The notes below the pieces were generated by a model, which worked only from the letters and a program-made list of their open reading frames with translations, made no database searches and was not told the origin of the DNA. A program made the position numbers and the translations under genes. A stretch of DNA of 17,132 nt from Clostridia bacterium (GTDB lineage Bacteria > Bacillota_A > Clostridia > Christensenellales > Aristaeellaceae), in contig JAFUPO010000091.1 in NCBI GenBank assembly GCA_017481185.1, forward strand, positions 1 to 17,132. The letters are read 5' to 3'. Position 1 is the first letter of the stretch, and every line of letters begins with the position of its first letter. Below, in pieces: positions 6,840 to 13,638 of the stretch.

Positions 6840-7226
6840 ATGTGTCAAAACCGCTATTATGATGTCATCAGCGTTGCCGTGAGCCTCTTGGTAGGCATCG
6901 CGTTCACTGTTCTCGCTTTTCTCGAACTCCTGGTGACAGATTTGACCATCCCCATCCTGGCTGTATCCGTGGCTTTCTTTGCTTTGGGCGCTGTGGCCCA
7001 CGGCAACGCCCACAGGCTGCGCTGCCAGAACCTGACCACCCGGCTGATCATCCCCGGGCTGCTCTTAGCTGCCGTGGCTATCTTCGCCCTGGTCTTTGCG
7101 CCCACCCTAACGGTGGTGAGCCTGATCGTCACTTTTCTGCTCTTTATCCTGCTGACCTACACCCTGTTCGGCCTGTTCTGCTTTCTCACCTGCGACGATA
7201 AGCGCCGCAGCGAAGGCAACTGCTAA
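6840..7226 (+). CDS. Uncharacterised four-helix membrane protein
   Basis: The protein has 128 residues from ATG 6840. A GTG at 6819 is in frame, but the purine-rich site GGAAGGA lies just before 6840. Four hydrophobic segments are visible (about residues 10-32, 38-56, 66-85 and 90-117), with a Cys near each end (MCQNRYYD and the C-terminal CDDKRRSEGNC). The last residues are charged. No known transporter or enzyme motif is present. Close linkage to the four-cysteine protein upstream suggests one unit, perhaps a membrane anchor or partner for it; that is inference. Confidence 0.7.
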   Translation: MCQNRYYDVISVAVSLLVGIAFTVLAFLELLVTDLTIPILAVSVAFFALGAVAHGNAHRLRCQNLTTRLIIPGLLLAAVAIFALVFAPTLTVVSLIVTFLLFILLTYTLFGLFCFLTCDDKRRSEGNC

Positions 7227-7233
7227 ACCAACG

Positions 7234-7270
7234 AAAAAAGGGGCCTGCCCAATGGCAGGCCCACCTTTAT
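7234..7270 (-). terminator. Terminator between converging genes, strongest leftward
   Basis: GGGCCTGCC (7241-7249) pairs with GGCAGGCCC (7254-7262). On the minus strand the stem is followed by TTTTTT, terminating the lipoprotein gene. On the plus strand the tail is only ACCTTTATT, so it may also stop the 6288-7226 pair less efficiently. Confidence 0.85.
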
Positions 7271-8673
7271 TGGTAGGGATCCTCATAGGTGCCTGTTCCC
7301 TGAGTCAGGGGATACTGCTCCAGATCCAGCCAAATCGCCGGGCGCACGCCGGTCTGGGCGTCATAAGCCTGAACGCCTTTATCGTAAATCACGCCGGAAA
7401 AATAAACGATGCTCTGGCAGCCGCTAAGCTCTCCCTGATCTCGCAGCCACCACCAGCCCGCCTGCTGGGCGGATTCCCGCAGGCCCTGGGACCGGGCATG
7501 ATCGCTGCCCTGGGCTTGGCGGTCAGCATTGTGGGGCAGGAGCTGCGCTTCCTCCCGGCTTAGGAGAAACACCTTTTCCTCCCCTGCCAGGGCTGCCTGC
7601 TCCCGGGGTGTAAAGGCCTTCTGCATAAACTCGCCGGTGAGCCAATCCTGCAGGCTGGATTGCTCATAGGTGGTAAAGGTTTCCCCTTCTTGGCAAAGGG
7701 GCCGGGCTTCCAGAATCTTGTCCGCCAGCAAAAGCGCCTTTCCCTCATAGCGCTTCATCACCCGCCACAGGATGGGCGAGCCTTGGGGATACTGGCCCAG
7801 CGCCACATACTGCCACTGCCCTTGATAATCGGTCAAGGCCATGCTGCGGCCATACTGGTCTGCCAGGGCTTGGGCCTTCTGAGCGCTGTCCTGATAATTT
7901 CCCAGGCTTTCATAGAGCGCCAGGGTCTCTTGGGCGCTGGACAGGCCCTGAGCCTCCAACTGCGCCGCCTGGGCATAAAGGGCTGCCCGGCAGCTTTCCG
8001 CCAGCTGATCCAGCTGGGTCTGCATCAAGTCGGTCAAGGGAAAGCCCACCTGATCAATCAGCTCCAGTGCTTTAGCGTAGTCCCCCTGAGCCATGGCCTC
8101 CCGGCTGGGGGTCAGGGCCAGTTCAAAAAGCTTCTCCTGGCAGTTCAAGGCCATCTGCCGGCTGTTCTCATAATCGCCCAGGGCATTGAATGCTTCATAA
8201 GCCTTTTCATACTGTCCCAAAGCCATCAGGCTCTGAGCGGCAGCATAATCCCGCTGGGGGATCAATGCCTCCAGCCGCAGCGCCCTATCGTAGCTATCCT
8301 CAAAGGAACCCAGCGCCAGATAGGCTGCCTTGGCCTTGTCGATCTCCCCTGCCGCTTCCATTGTTCTAGCATTCAAATAGATCAGATACAGGTCGCTTTG
8401 CAAAAAGCCCTTCAGATTGGTAAAGTCTGCCCGAGCCCGATCCATCTCCCCTTCTTCAAGGGCGATGAGCCCCGAGCAATATAGGGCGCAGCGCCAGGCA
8501 TCCTCATAGCCGCCCAGCTCCCTGAAAATCCCCAGTGCTGCCCGATACTCCCCGGCTCCCAGATACCATTGCCCCTGCTCGTAGAGGCTTTGGCTGTTCA
8601 TGCCGCAGGCTGCAAGGCCCCCCAGGAGCATCACCATAACCAAGGCCAGGGCTGTTTTTTTCTTCCATCCCAT
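7267..8673 (-). CDS. Lipoprotein with TPR-like repeats and a C-terminal DUF6273-like domain
   Basis: The protein has 468 residues from ATG 8673; TTG 8676 is in frame but unnecessary. The N-terminus is a type II signal peptide ending in the lipobox LAAC (Cys23), so the mature protein should be anchored on the outer face of the membrane. Residues ~30-270 contain repeated helical units of the form GxYxxAxxxFxxLGxYxDS, related to tetratricopeptide repeats. After about residue 285 follow VALGQYPQGSPILWRVM, KALLLADKILEARP, SSLQDWLTGEF, KVFLLSREEAQLL and GVRPAIWLDL. That series is characteristic of DUF6273, a domain common in Clostridia surface proteins with no proven function. The ribosome binding site AGGGGGGA lies in the hairpin that terminates azlCD. 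Confidence 0.85.
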   Translation of the reverse strand: MGWKKKTALALVMVMLLGGLAACGMNSQSLYEQGQWYLGAGEYRAALGIFRELGGYEDAWRCALYCSGLIALEEGEMDRARADFTNLKGFLQSDLYLIYLNARTMEAAGEIDKAKAAYLALGSFEDSYDRALRLEALIPQRDYAAAQSLMALGQYEKAYEAFNALGDYENSRQMALNCQEKLFELALTPSREAMAQGDYAKALELIDQVGFPLTDLMQTQLDQLAESCRAALYAQAAQLEAQGLSSAQETLALYESLGNYQDSAQKAQALADQYGRSMALTDYQGQWQYVALGQYPQGSPILWRVMKRYEGKALLLADKILEARPLCQEGETFTTYEQSSLQDWLTGEFMQKAFTPREQAALAGEEKVFLLSREEAQLLPHNADRQAQGSDHARSQGLRESAQQAGWWWLRDQGELSGCQSIVYFSGVIYDKGVQAYDAQTGVRPAIWLDLEQYPLTQGTGTYEDPYQ

Positions 8674-8676
8674 CAA

Positions 8677-8727
8677 AAAATCCCCCCTTATCCGTTACGA
8701 GCAGTGTGCCCGAACAGGGGGGATTTT
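8677..8727 (-). terminator. azlCD terminator hairpin that includes the next gene's ribosome binding site
   Basis: On the minus strand AAAATCCCCCCT (8727-8716) pairs perfectly with AGGGGGGATTTT (8688-8677) around a 27-base loop. The tail is TTTTTT, counting four bases in the stem. It begins one base after the azlD stop. The G-rich right arm is also the only ribosome binding site for the lipoprotein ATG at 8673, so when folded it should both end azlCD transcripts and hide that site. Confidence 0.75.
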
Positions 8728-8728
8728 A

Positions 8729-9040
8729 TCAGTGAATGATCAATTGGCTCAGATAAACGGCTGCGCAGGCGCACAGCGCCACGGTAAGCAAGCCTTTCTC
8801 CATCCAAGCCAGCACCAGGGCTACGGCCAAGCCGATCAAAGCCGTATAGCTGTTGCCGGTGGAAAAAAAGATCTCCGGAATGGTCATGGCCGCCAGCACC
8901 GCGTAGGGCACATAGGCCAGAAAGGAGCGAATGAAGGGGCTTTTAATCTGCTTGCGAAACACCGTTAGCGGCAGCATACGAATCAGGTAGGTGACCCCTG
9001 CCATGACCACAAGATATAGCCAGAAGGAACCGCTGCTCAT
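8729..9040 (-). CDS. azlD: AzlD-family branched-chain amino acid exporter subunit
   Basis: This is a 103-residue integral membrane protein, the usual AzlD length, with about four hydrophobic segments. The N-terminal segment YLVVMAGVTYLIRMLPLTVF is typical: AzlD proteins carry the TYLIRxLP motif. AzlD is the small partner of AzlC; the pair exports branched-chain amino acids and analogues such as azaleucine. Its ATG overlaps the azlC stop by 4 bases, giving translational coupling. It is followed directly by a terminator hairpin. Confidence 0.92.
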   Translation of the reverse strand: MSSGSFWLYLVVMAGVTYLIRMLPLTVFRKQIKSPFIRSFLAYVPYAVLAAMTIPEIFFSTGNSYTALIGLAVALVLAWMEKGLLTVALCACAAVYLSQLIIH

Positions 9041-9738
9041 GCCTCCACCTCCTCAATGGGATGCTTCCAGGCGGCAAAGCCTGCGGCCAGCACAGCGCAG
9101 ATGATGATGGCAAAGCCACTGGAAACCTCCTTAAGCCCCGGCGCAAACTTCATCAAGAGGCTCAGCGCACAGGCCAGGAGCACCACCAGCCGCACGGGCT
9201 TTTGCTTTTTGGCCGGAGGGATAAAGATGGCCAGGAACATACCGTAAATGGCGATGCCCAGGGCGCTGCGGATGTCTGTAGGCAAAAGGGAGCCTGCCGC
9301 CGCCCCCATAAGGGTGCCCAAAGCCCAGCCGAAATAGGGCGTGAACATCAGGCCATAGAAGTAGCGCCAGCCTACCTTGCCTGGCTGGCTGGAGGCCACG
9401 GCAAAAATTTCATCCGTATTGCAAAAGGAGGCCAGCAGCCGATGGGGCGTGGTCATGGTGCCGTCCAGCCGCTGAGAAAGGCTCAGGCTCATCAGCGCAT
9501 AACGCAGGTTGATAATCAATTGGGTCAGGGCCATTTCCACCAGGGGGGCGCCGCCCACCATCAGGGGCAGCCCGGCAAACTGCCCGGCGGAGGTCACGTT
9601 GAGCATGGAGATGGCCACCGCTTGAAAAATGGTTAGGCCATCAGCCACCGCCTTCATGCCGAAGGTAAAAGAAACGCTTAAATAGCCCAGGGCAATGGGC
9701 ACGCCATGGCGCAGACCCTTCAAAAAATCCCGGTTCAT
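9037..9738 (-). CDS. azlC: AzlC-family branched-chain amino acid exporter subunit
   Basis: This is a 233-residue polytopic membrane protein of normal AzlC length. Family features include GVPIALGYLSVSFTFGM at the N-terminus, LNVTSAGQFAGL near residue 47, the conserved LINLRYALMSLSLS, and NTDEIFA in the middle. It forms the transport pore together with AzlD. GAGGTGGA precedes the ATG, and a good promoter lies at 9773-9802. No Lrp-type regulator gene is adjacent. Confidence 0.94.
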   Translation of the reverse strand: MNRDFLKGLRHGVPIALGYLSVSFTFGMKAVADGLTIFQAVAISMLNVTSAGQFAGLPLMVGGAPLVEMALTQLIINLRYALMSLSLSQRLDGTMTTPHRLLASFCNTDEIFAVASSQPGKVGWRYFYGLMFTPYFGWALGTLMGAAAGSLLPTDIRSALGIAIYGMFLAIFIPPAKKQKPVRLVVLLACALSLLMKFAPGLKEVSSGFAIIICAVLAAGFAAWKHPIEEVEA

Positions 9739-9772
9739 GAGTCCACCTCATTGGTAATTCTTAACGGATGGT

Positions 9773-9802
9773 ATTTTACTCCTGTCCTCCCAGCTTTGTC
9801 AA
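9773..9802 (-). promoter_or_regulatory. Sigma-A-type promoter of azlCD
   Basis: On the minus strand TTGACA (9802-9797) and TAAAAT (9778-9773) are 18 bases apart. The predicted leader is about 28 bases. Confidence 0.75.
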
Positions 9803-9848
9803 TGAAATCCAGCCTGTGCGACCGCCTTTCCAAAGTTGCTTGTAATAA

Positions 9849-9876
9849 TTGTTAATCTTTGTGTTTTTAATAACAA
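9849..9876. other. AT-rich inverted repeat between azlC and ydhY promoters
   Basis: TTGTTA (9849-9854) and TAACAA (9871-9876) are inverted 16 bases apart in a strongly AT-rich block (about 9836-9900) upstream of the ydhY promoter. The half-sites resemble those of the redox sensor Rex, but the spacing is wrong for a canonical Rex site. It could act as an UP element or a weak operator. Confidence 0.25.
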
Positions 9877-9901
9877 ATTTTTCAAATAACCAAATATGAC
9901 A

Positions 9902-9930
9902 TTGCATACCTACGCCAAGTATGTTAAAAT
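9902..9930 (+). promoter_or_regulatory. Sigma-A-type promoter of the ydhYV unit
   Basis: TTGCAT (9902-9907) and TAAAAT (9925-9930) are separated by 17 bases. Transcription would start near 9937 and give a leader of about 210 bases before ydhY. Confidence 0.7.
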
Positions 9931-9942
9931 GCTAACATAAAA

Positions 9943-10068
9943 ACAGAAAGCTCCAAGCTCAAAGGGCCTACTGGGTCGTTTGAGCCATTGGGCACGCCGG
10001 GTAACCGGCGTACCTGCCGTATCGCGAAGGAGACTTCCTTGAACAGCCATGGCCATTGGCCCGGGCTT
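9943..10068 (+). promoter_or_regulatory. Structured leader RNA, candidate molybdenum/tungsten cofactor riboswitch
   Basis: The leader contains a chain of perfect helices. GCTCAAA (9957-9963) pairs with TTTGAGC (9978-9984). ACGCCGG pairs with CCGGCGT around a GTAA (GNRA) tetraloop (9994-10011), extended by GGCA/TGCC. AAGGA/TCCTT form a small hairpin near 10027-10040, and AGCC..GGCC-ATT-GGCC..GGCT forms a long hairpin (about 10045-10067). This fits a compact multi-helix aptamer of about 125 bases. Known Moco/Tuco riboswitches are of similar size, contain a GNRA loop and precede genes for molybdenum or tungsten cofactor synthesis or use. Here the next genes are a ferredoxin and an AOR enzyme. 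The class is inferred from context and shape; I have not matched the conserved sequence. Confidence 0.55.
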
Positions 10069-10149
10069 AAAAGGACGCCTCTGTTTTTGTGTTTAGGGTT
10101 TGCCCTGCGGGGCATTGGGTAACGAATCTAATTTAGGAGGGGAAAAACT

Positions 10150-10773
10150 ATGTCTGAGAAAAAGTTCTTTGACAAGGAAATGACTCGCCGTCAGTTCCTG
10201 AAAATGTCCGGCAAGGGCATGGCAGGTCTGGCCCTGTCCTCCAGCCTGTTGAGCTTGTTCGGCGTAACCAAGGCTGAGGTTGAGGCTGGCGCTGTGAGCG
10301 TCACTGCCACGGCTGATGCTGTTCTCGTAGCCAACGGCGCCCGCTGCACCGGTTGCCGCCGCTGCGAAATGAACTGCACCCTGCTTAACGACGGCAAGGT
10401 GATGCCTTTTATCAGCCGCGTGAAGGTCACCCGCAATCTCTACCACGGCAACGATGGCAAGACCGGCGGTATCTTCAACAACTTTGATTACACTCCCGAT
10501 ACCTGCAAGCAGTGCGAAAAGCCCGCCTGCCTGGAAGCCTGCCCCATGAGCGCCATCTCTGTAAACGCTAAGGGCGTGAAGGTCATCGATGAAGAAAAGT
10601 GCGTGGGCTGCGGTATGTGCGTCAGCGCCTGCCCCTTTGATATGCCCACCATCGATCCCGAAACCCGCAAGTCTACCAAGTGCGTTTCCTGCGGCTACTG
10701 CGTAGCTAACTGCCCCTGCGGCGCTCTGAAGATCGTCAAGTGGGAAGACGTGGCTGCGGCCATGGCGAAGTAA
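10150..10773 (+). CDS. ydhY: YdhY-like 4[4Fe-4S] ferredoxin with twin-arginine motif
   Basis: This is a 207-residue iron-sulfur electron carrier, close in length to E. coli YdhY (208 as I recall it) and similar along its whole length (ARCTGCRRCEMNC, DYTPDTCKQC). Sixteen cysteines fall in four cluster motifs: 66/69/72/76, 119/122/127/131, 151/154/157/161 and 178/181/184/188. They are arranged like the DmsB/HycB electron-transfer subunits. Residues 12-18 read TRRQFLK, an exact twin-arginine consensus, followed by a moderately hydrophobic stretch, so export of the folded protein or membrane tethering is possible. The site AGGAGGGG is 7 bases before the ATG. It presumably carries electrons to or from the AOR enzyme encoded 21 bases downstream. 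Confidence 0.92.
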   Translation: MSEKKFFDKEMTRRQFLKMSGKGMAGLALSSSLLSLFGVTKAEVEAGAVSVTATADAVLVANGARCTGCRRCEMNCTLLNDGKVMPFISRVKVTRNLYHGNDGKTGGIFNNFDYTPDTCKQCEKPACLEACPMSAISVNAKGVKVIDEEKCVGCGMCVSACPFDMPTIDPETRKSTKCVSCGYCVANCPCGALKIVKWEDVAAAMAK

Positions 10774-10794
10774 TCAATAAGGAGGTAAATGATT

Positions 10795-12882
10795 ATGTAT
10801 GCTTGGACTGGCAAAATCCTTCGTCTGAACATGACGACTAAGACCGCCACCATCGAAGATAACAAATACTGCAAGGATTATCTGGGCGGCCAGGCTCTGG
10901 CCAACCGCTTGATCTATGACGAAGTTCCCGTGGGCACCTATCCCACCGACGAGGCTTCTAAAATCGTTATCGCTGCCGGCACCCTGGCTGGCACCGGCGC
11001 TTCCTGCTCCGGCCGTACCAGCGTGTCTCTGATGTCTGCGCTGACCGAGAAGCCCACCATTGTGGACGCTCACATGGGCGGCAATATGGCTCCCGAAATC
11101 AAGTTCGCCGGCTACGATGCCATCATTGTTGAAGGCAAGGCTGACGCTCCCACCTGGGTTAAGGTTCTTAACGATGAGATTACCTTTGAGGATGCCTCCA
11201 CCGTTTGGGGCAAGGGCACCCATGAGACCACCAAGCTGCTCAACGAGGCTGCTGGCCGCGAGTTCTGCGTGTGCACCATCGGCCCCGCCGGTGAAAACCT
11301 GGTGCCCAACTCCATCATCGTCAACTCCATGTGCCACGCTGCTGGCGCTGGCTCCGGCGCTGTGTTTGGCTCCAAGAACCTCAAGGCCATCGTGATCCAC
11401 GGCACCAAGTCCGTCGGTATCGCTGATCCCGCTAAGCTGATGCAGCTGAACCACTATCAGCTGAGCGAGCTCATCGGCGTGAACAACAACCACGTGATGC
11501 CCTCCAATCAGCAGAGCTGGAACGAGTTTGTTGGCGCTACCCGCTGGCAGGGCGGCCCCGGCAAGGAGTGGGCTCTGGCCGTTGGCGGCCCCGTGGATAC
11601 CGGCGAGCAGGTTCCCGGCGACATCAACGCCATCGGTATGCGCAACCATACCATCAACTTCTTCATGGGCGATGTGGCCTTCAAGCACACCGTGAAGACC
11701 GGCGGCTGCCATGCCTGCCCCATCCGCTGCTTCCCCCAGATGCACTTTGATGCCCTGAAGGAATATGGCACCGACAATGCCACCGCTACCTGCATGACCC
11801 TCATGCGCGCCAGCGATTTCTACGGCGGCCACCTCAAGGACTTTGAGGAAGAGGGCGACGGCGCTCTGACCCTGGGCGCTCACTGCCAGTGGCTGATGGA
11901 CGACTATGGCGTATGGTGCGGCTACGGCGATCTGGACTACACCTTCTCCTACTGCCTGAAGAACGACGTGTTCAAGCAGAAGCTCTCTGCAGAGGAATAT
12001 GCCTCCATTCCGTGGGATAAGATGGAAGCTGGCGATCCCCTGTGGGCCAACTTCATGGTCGAAGCCATCGCTACCAAGAAGGGCGAGTTCGGCCGTGTGC
12101 TGGGCCTGGGTTCTCTGCATACCGCTCTGGCTTGGGAGCTGCCTGATTCCTTCTGGCATGAAGCTACCGGCATCTACTTCAACTTCAAGAAGGGCTACAT
12201 CCGTCACCACTCCTCCGAGTCCTTCGGCCAGGTGGGCGGCCTGATCAACATCGTGTTCAACCGCGACTCCATGTGCCACACCCATCAGAACTGCCTGGGC
12301 AACGGCCTGCCCTACGACATCCGCAAGAACATTCTGGAAAAGAAGTTCGGCGTAGGCTGCGCGGATGATACTGCCAAGTACACCCCCATGAACCAGGCTA
12401 AGGCCAAGTTTGCCAAGTGGTCCATCGTGCGCAACAACGTGCATGACACCCTGGCCCTATGCAACTGGGTATGGCCCATGACCTTCTCTCCCCTGAAGGA
12501 GCGCGGCTATGAGGGCGACCTGGCTCTGGAAGCCAAGATCCTCAGCGCTGTGACCGGCGAAGAGTATACCGAGGAATCTCTGGATGCCATCGGTGAAAAG
12601 GCCATGCAGCTCCAGCGCGCCATGACCGCTCTGGAACTCAACTCCAAGAACCTGCGCGTGGATCACGACGGCGTATCTGACTGGGTGTTCGACGATGAGA
12701 TCGCCTTCACCGAAGGCAACACCAAGCTCCAGCGCGCTGACTGGGAGACCGCTCTGGATATGTACTATGAAGAGTGGGGCTGGGACAAGGCCACCGGCAT
12801 TCCCACCCGCGCTACCCTGGAGAAGTTCGACCTCAAGCAGCTGGCTGACGACCTGGAAGCCGCTGGCCTGCTGCCTGCCTAA
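10795..12882 (+). CDS. ydhV: YdhV-like aldehyde ferredoxin oxidoreductase family enzyme (W/Mo-pterin)
   Basis: From ATG 10795 the protein has 695 residues. The in-frame ATG at 10789 is only 2 bases from AAGGAGGT, whereas 10795 is 8 bases away and gives the family start MYAWTGKILRLN. Similarity to E. coli YdhV runs end to end, as far as I can judge from memory. The N-terminal AOR domain has the pterin-binding AHMGG and FAGYDAIIVEGKA. Cluster cysteines are CHACPIRC (305, 308, 312), with a fourth candidate at Cys556 in ALCNWVWP. AOR enzymes hold a bis-pterin tungsten (or molybdenum) and a [4Fe-4S] cluster and oxidise aldehydes or reduce acids; the YdhV substrate is unknown. There is no signal peptide. 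Codon choice is strongly biased (mostly AAG, AAC, TTC), suggesting high expression. Confidence 0.94.
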   Translation: MYAWTGKILRLNMTTKTATIEDNKYCKDYLGGQALANRLIYDEVPVGTYPTDEASKIVIAAGTLAGTGASCSGRTSVSLMSALTEKPTIVDAHMGGNMAPEIKFAGYDAIIVEGKADAPTWVKVLNDEITFEDASTVWGKGTHETTKLLNEAAGREFCVCTIGPAGENLVPNSIIVNSMCHAAGAGSGAVFGSKNLKAIVIHGTKSVGIADPAKLMQLNHYQLSELIGVNNNHVMPSNQQSWNEFVGATRWQGGPGKEWALAVGGPVDTGEQVPGDINAIGMRNHTINFFMGDVAFKHTVKTGGCHACPIRCFPQMHFDALKEYGTDNATATCMTLMRASDFYGGHLKDFEEEGDGALTLGAHCQWLMDDYGVWCGYGDLDYTFSYCLKNDVFKQKLSAEEYASIPWDKMEAGDPLWANFMVEAIATKKGEFGRVLGLGSLHTALAWELPDSFWHEATGIYFNFKKGYIRHHSSESFGQVGGLINIVFNRDSMCHTHQNCLGNGLPYDIRKNILEKKFGVGCADDTAKYTPMNQAKAKFAKWSIVRNNVHDTLALCNWVWPMTFSPLKERGYEGDLALEAKILSAVTGEEYTEESLDAIGEKAMQLQRAMTALELNSKNLRVDHDGVSDWVFDDEIAFTEGNTKLQRADWETALDMYYEEWGWDKATGIPTRATLEKFDLKQLADDLEAAGLLPA

Positions 12883-12897
12883 TGGCAAATCATTAAC

Positions 12898-12914
12898 AGG
12901 AAACCTTGTTTCCT
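12898..12914 (+). other. Small hairpin after ydhV
   Basis: AGGAAAC (12898-12904) pairs with GTTTCCT (12908-12914) around a 3-base loop, 15 bases past the ydhV stop. It may protect the ydhYV message 3' end or slow polymerase before the larger stem at 12922. Confidence 0.45.
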
Positions 12915-12921
12915 GATCCCC

Positions 12922-12960
12922 GGCCGCCCTGTCCCTTTGTGGGGCGGGGCGGCCCTTGCT
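12922..12960 (+). terminator. GC-rich hairpin, weak or partial terminator after ydhV
   Basis: GGCCGCCC (12922-12929) pairs with GGGCGGCC (12947-12954), with further CCC/GGGG pairing inside. It is followed only by CTTGCTTTAG. The poor U-tract suggests readthrough into the gene at 12978, which has no promoter of its own that I can see. Confidence 0.5.
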
Positions 12961-12977
12961 TTAGAAAGGGAACCGCC

Positions 12978-13589
12978 ATGAACGATGATATGAACCTCTC
13001 TGAGGATTTGAATAAAGAAGAGCGCCCCCTGACCCCCGAGGAGCAGGAAGCGCTGGATAAAGCCGCGCTTCACGGCGCCATCGCCAAAACCATCCGGGAT
13101 CGGGGCCAGCAAAAAATGTATCTCACCTTTTCAGAGCTTTTAGCCCTCACGGAAATGGAAAAGGGCCCGCTCCTTCAAGAGCTGGCCCATATGAAGGCCC
13201 AGGAGGAATACCAGGATCTGTGCGTCTATCAAGGCGCAAAGGATGCCTATTATTACACCTATCCCCTTCTGGCTCACAACTATGTAAAGGCCCTGGCTCT
13301 GGCCAAGGAGGATGATCTGGCCCATACCATCGCTGAGGTGGTGCGCTATGAGCGCACGACCTATCCCCGGGCTACCAAGATCGATACTTTCTCCAAGTAC
13401 CCTTATCGTTACACCGAGATCCAGGCCAAGCGGATGCTGGAGAAGATGGTGAAGCTGCCCGAGTATGCAGACCTGGAAACCTACACCAGCAAGCGCAACA
13501 ATTTCTATATTTTTTCCACGCTGCATCTATCCCGCAAGCGGGCTGAATCCTTGGTGGAGATCGCTGAGGATCCCTGGATGTGGATGTAA
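12978..13589 (+). CDS. Uncharacterised protein in the ydhW position
   Basis: This is a 203-residue soluble protein starting at ATG 12978 behind AAAGGGA. The frame extends upstream to a TTG at 12906, but that part crosses the hairpins and has no ribosome binding site. The N-terminus is acidic (MNDDMNLSEDLNKEERPLTP). The middle (YLTFSELLALTEMEKGPLLQELAHM) could be a small helix-turn-helix or helical bundle. The C-terminal half has SKYPYRYTEIQAKRMLEKM and a Tyr-rich stretch. In E. coli the third gene of ydhYVWXUT encodes YdhW, an uncharacterised protein of about 215 residues. Position, size and linkage make this a possible counterpart, but I cannot confirm homology, so I give no symbol. ydhX, ydhU and ydhT are absent. 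Confidence 0.7.
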   Translation: MNDDMNLSEDLNKEERPLTPEEQEALDKAALHGAIAKTIRDRGQQKMYLTFSELLALTEMEKGPLLQELAHMKAQEEYQDLCVYQGAKDAYYYTYPLLAHNYVKALALAKEDDLAHTIAEVVRYERTTYPRATKIDTFSKYPYRYTEIQAKRMLEKMVKLPEYADLETYTSKRNNFYIFSTLHLSRKRAESLVEIAEDPWMWM

Positions 13590-13597
13590 CGCTCAAC

Positions 13598-13638
13598 AAA
13601 AATGAGGGAAGGCCCCATACGGTCCTTCCCTCATTTTT
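13598..13638. terminator. Bidirectional terminator between converging genes
   Basis: A 15-base perfect stem, AAAAATGAGGGAAGG (13598-13612) with CCTTCCCTCATTTTT (13624-13638), has A and T tracts at its ends. It can therefore terminate in both directions. It serves the 12978 gene rightward and the 13637 gene leftward, and contains part of the latter's stop codon. Confidence 0.93.

Noticed and set aside
6282..7013. A 243-codon minus-strand frame opposite the 6288-7226 pair
   Set aside because: It is low-complexity, lacks start signals, and both plus-strand genes have good ribosome binding sites.
7660..8484. A 274-codon plus-strand frame inside the lipoprotein gene
   Set aside because: It is a shadow of the repeat-rich minus-strand gene, with no ribosome binding site and no domain.
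9849..9876. A Rex operator upstream of ydhY
   Set aside because: The half-sites are similar but separated by 16 bases, too far for the known Rex site.
10774..12444. A 556-codon open frame antisense to ydhV
   Set aside because: It mirrors the strong codon bias of ydhV, has no ribosome binding site and reads as low-complexity Val/Ala/Gly/His sequence.
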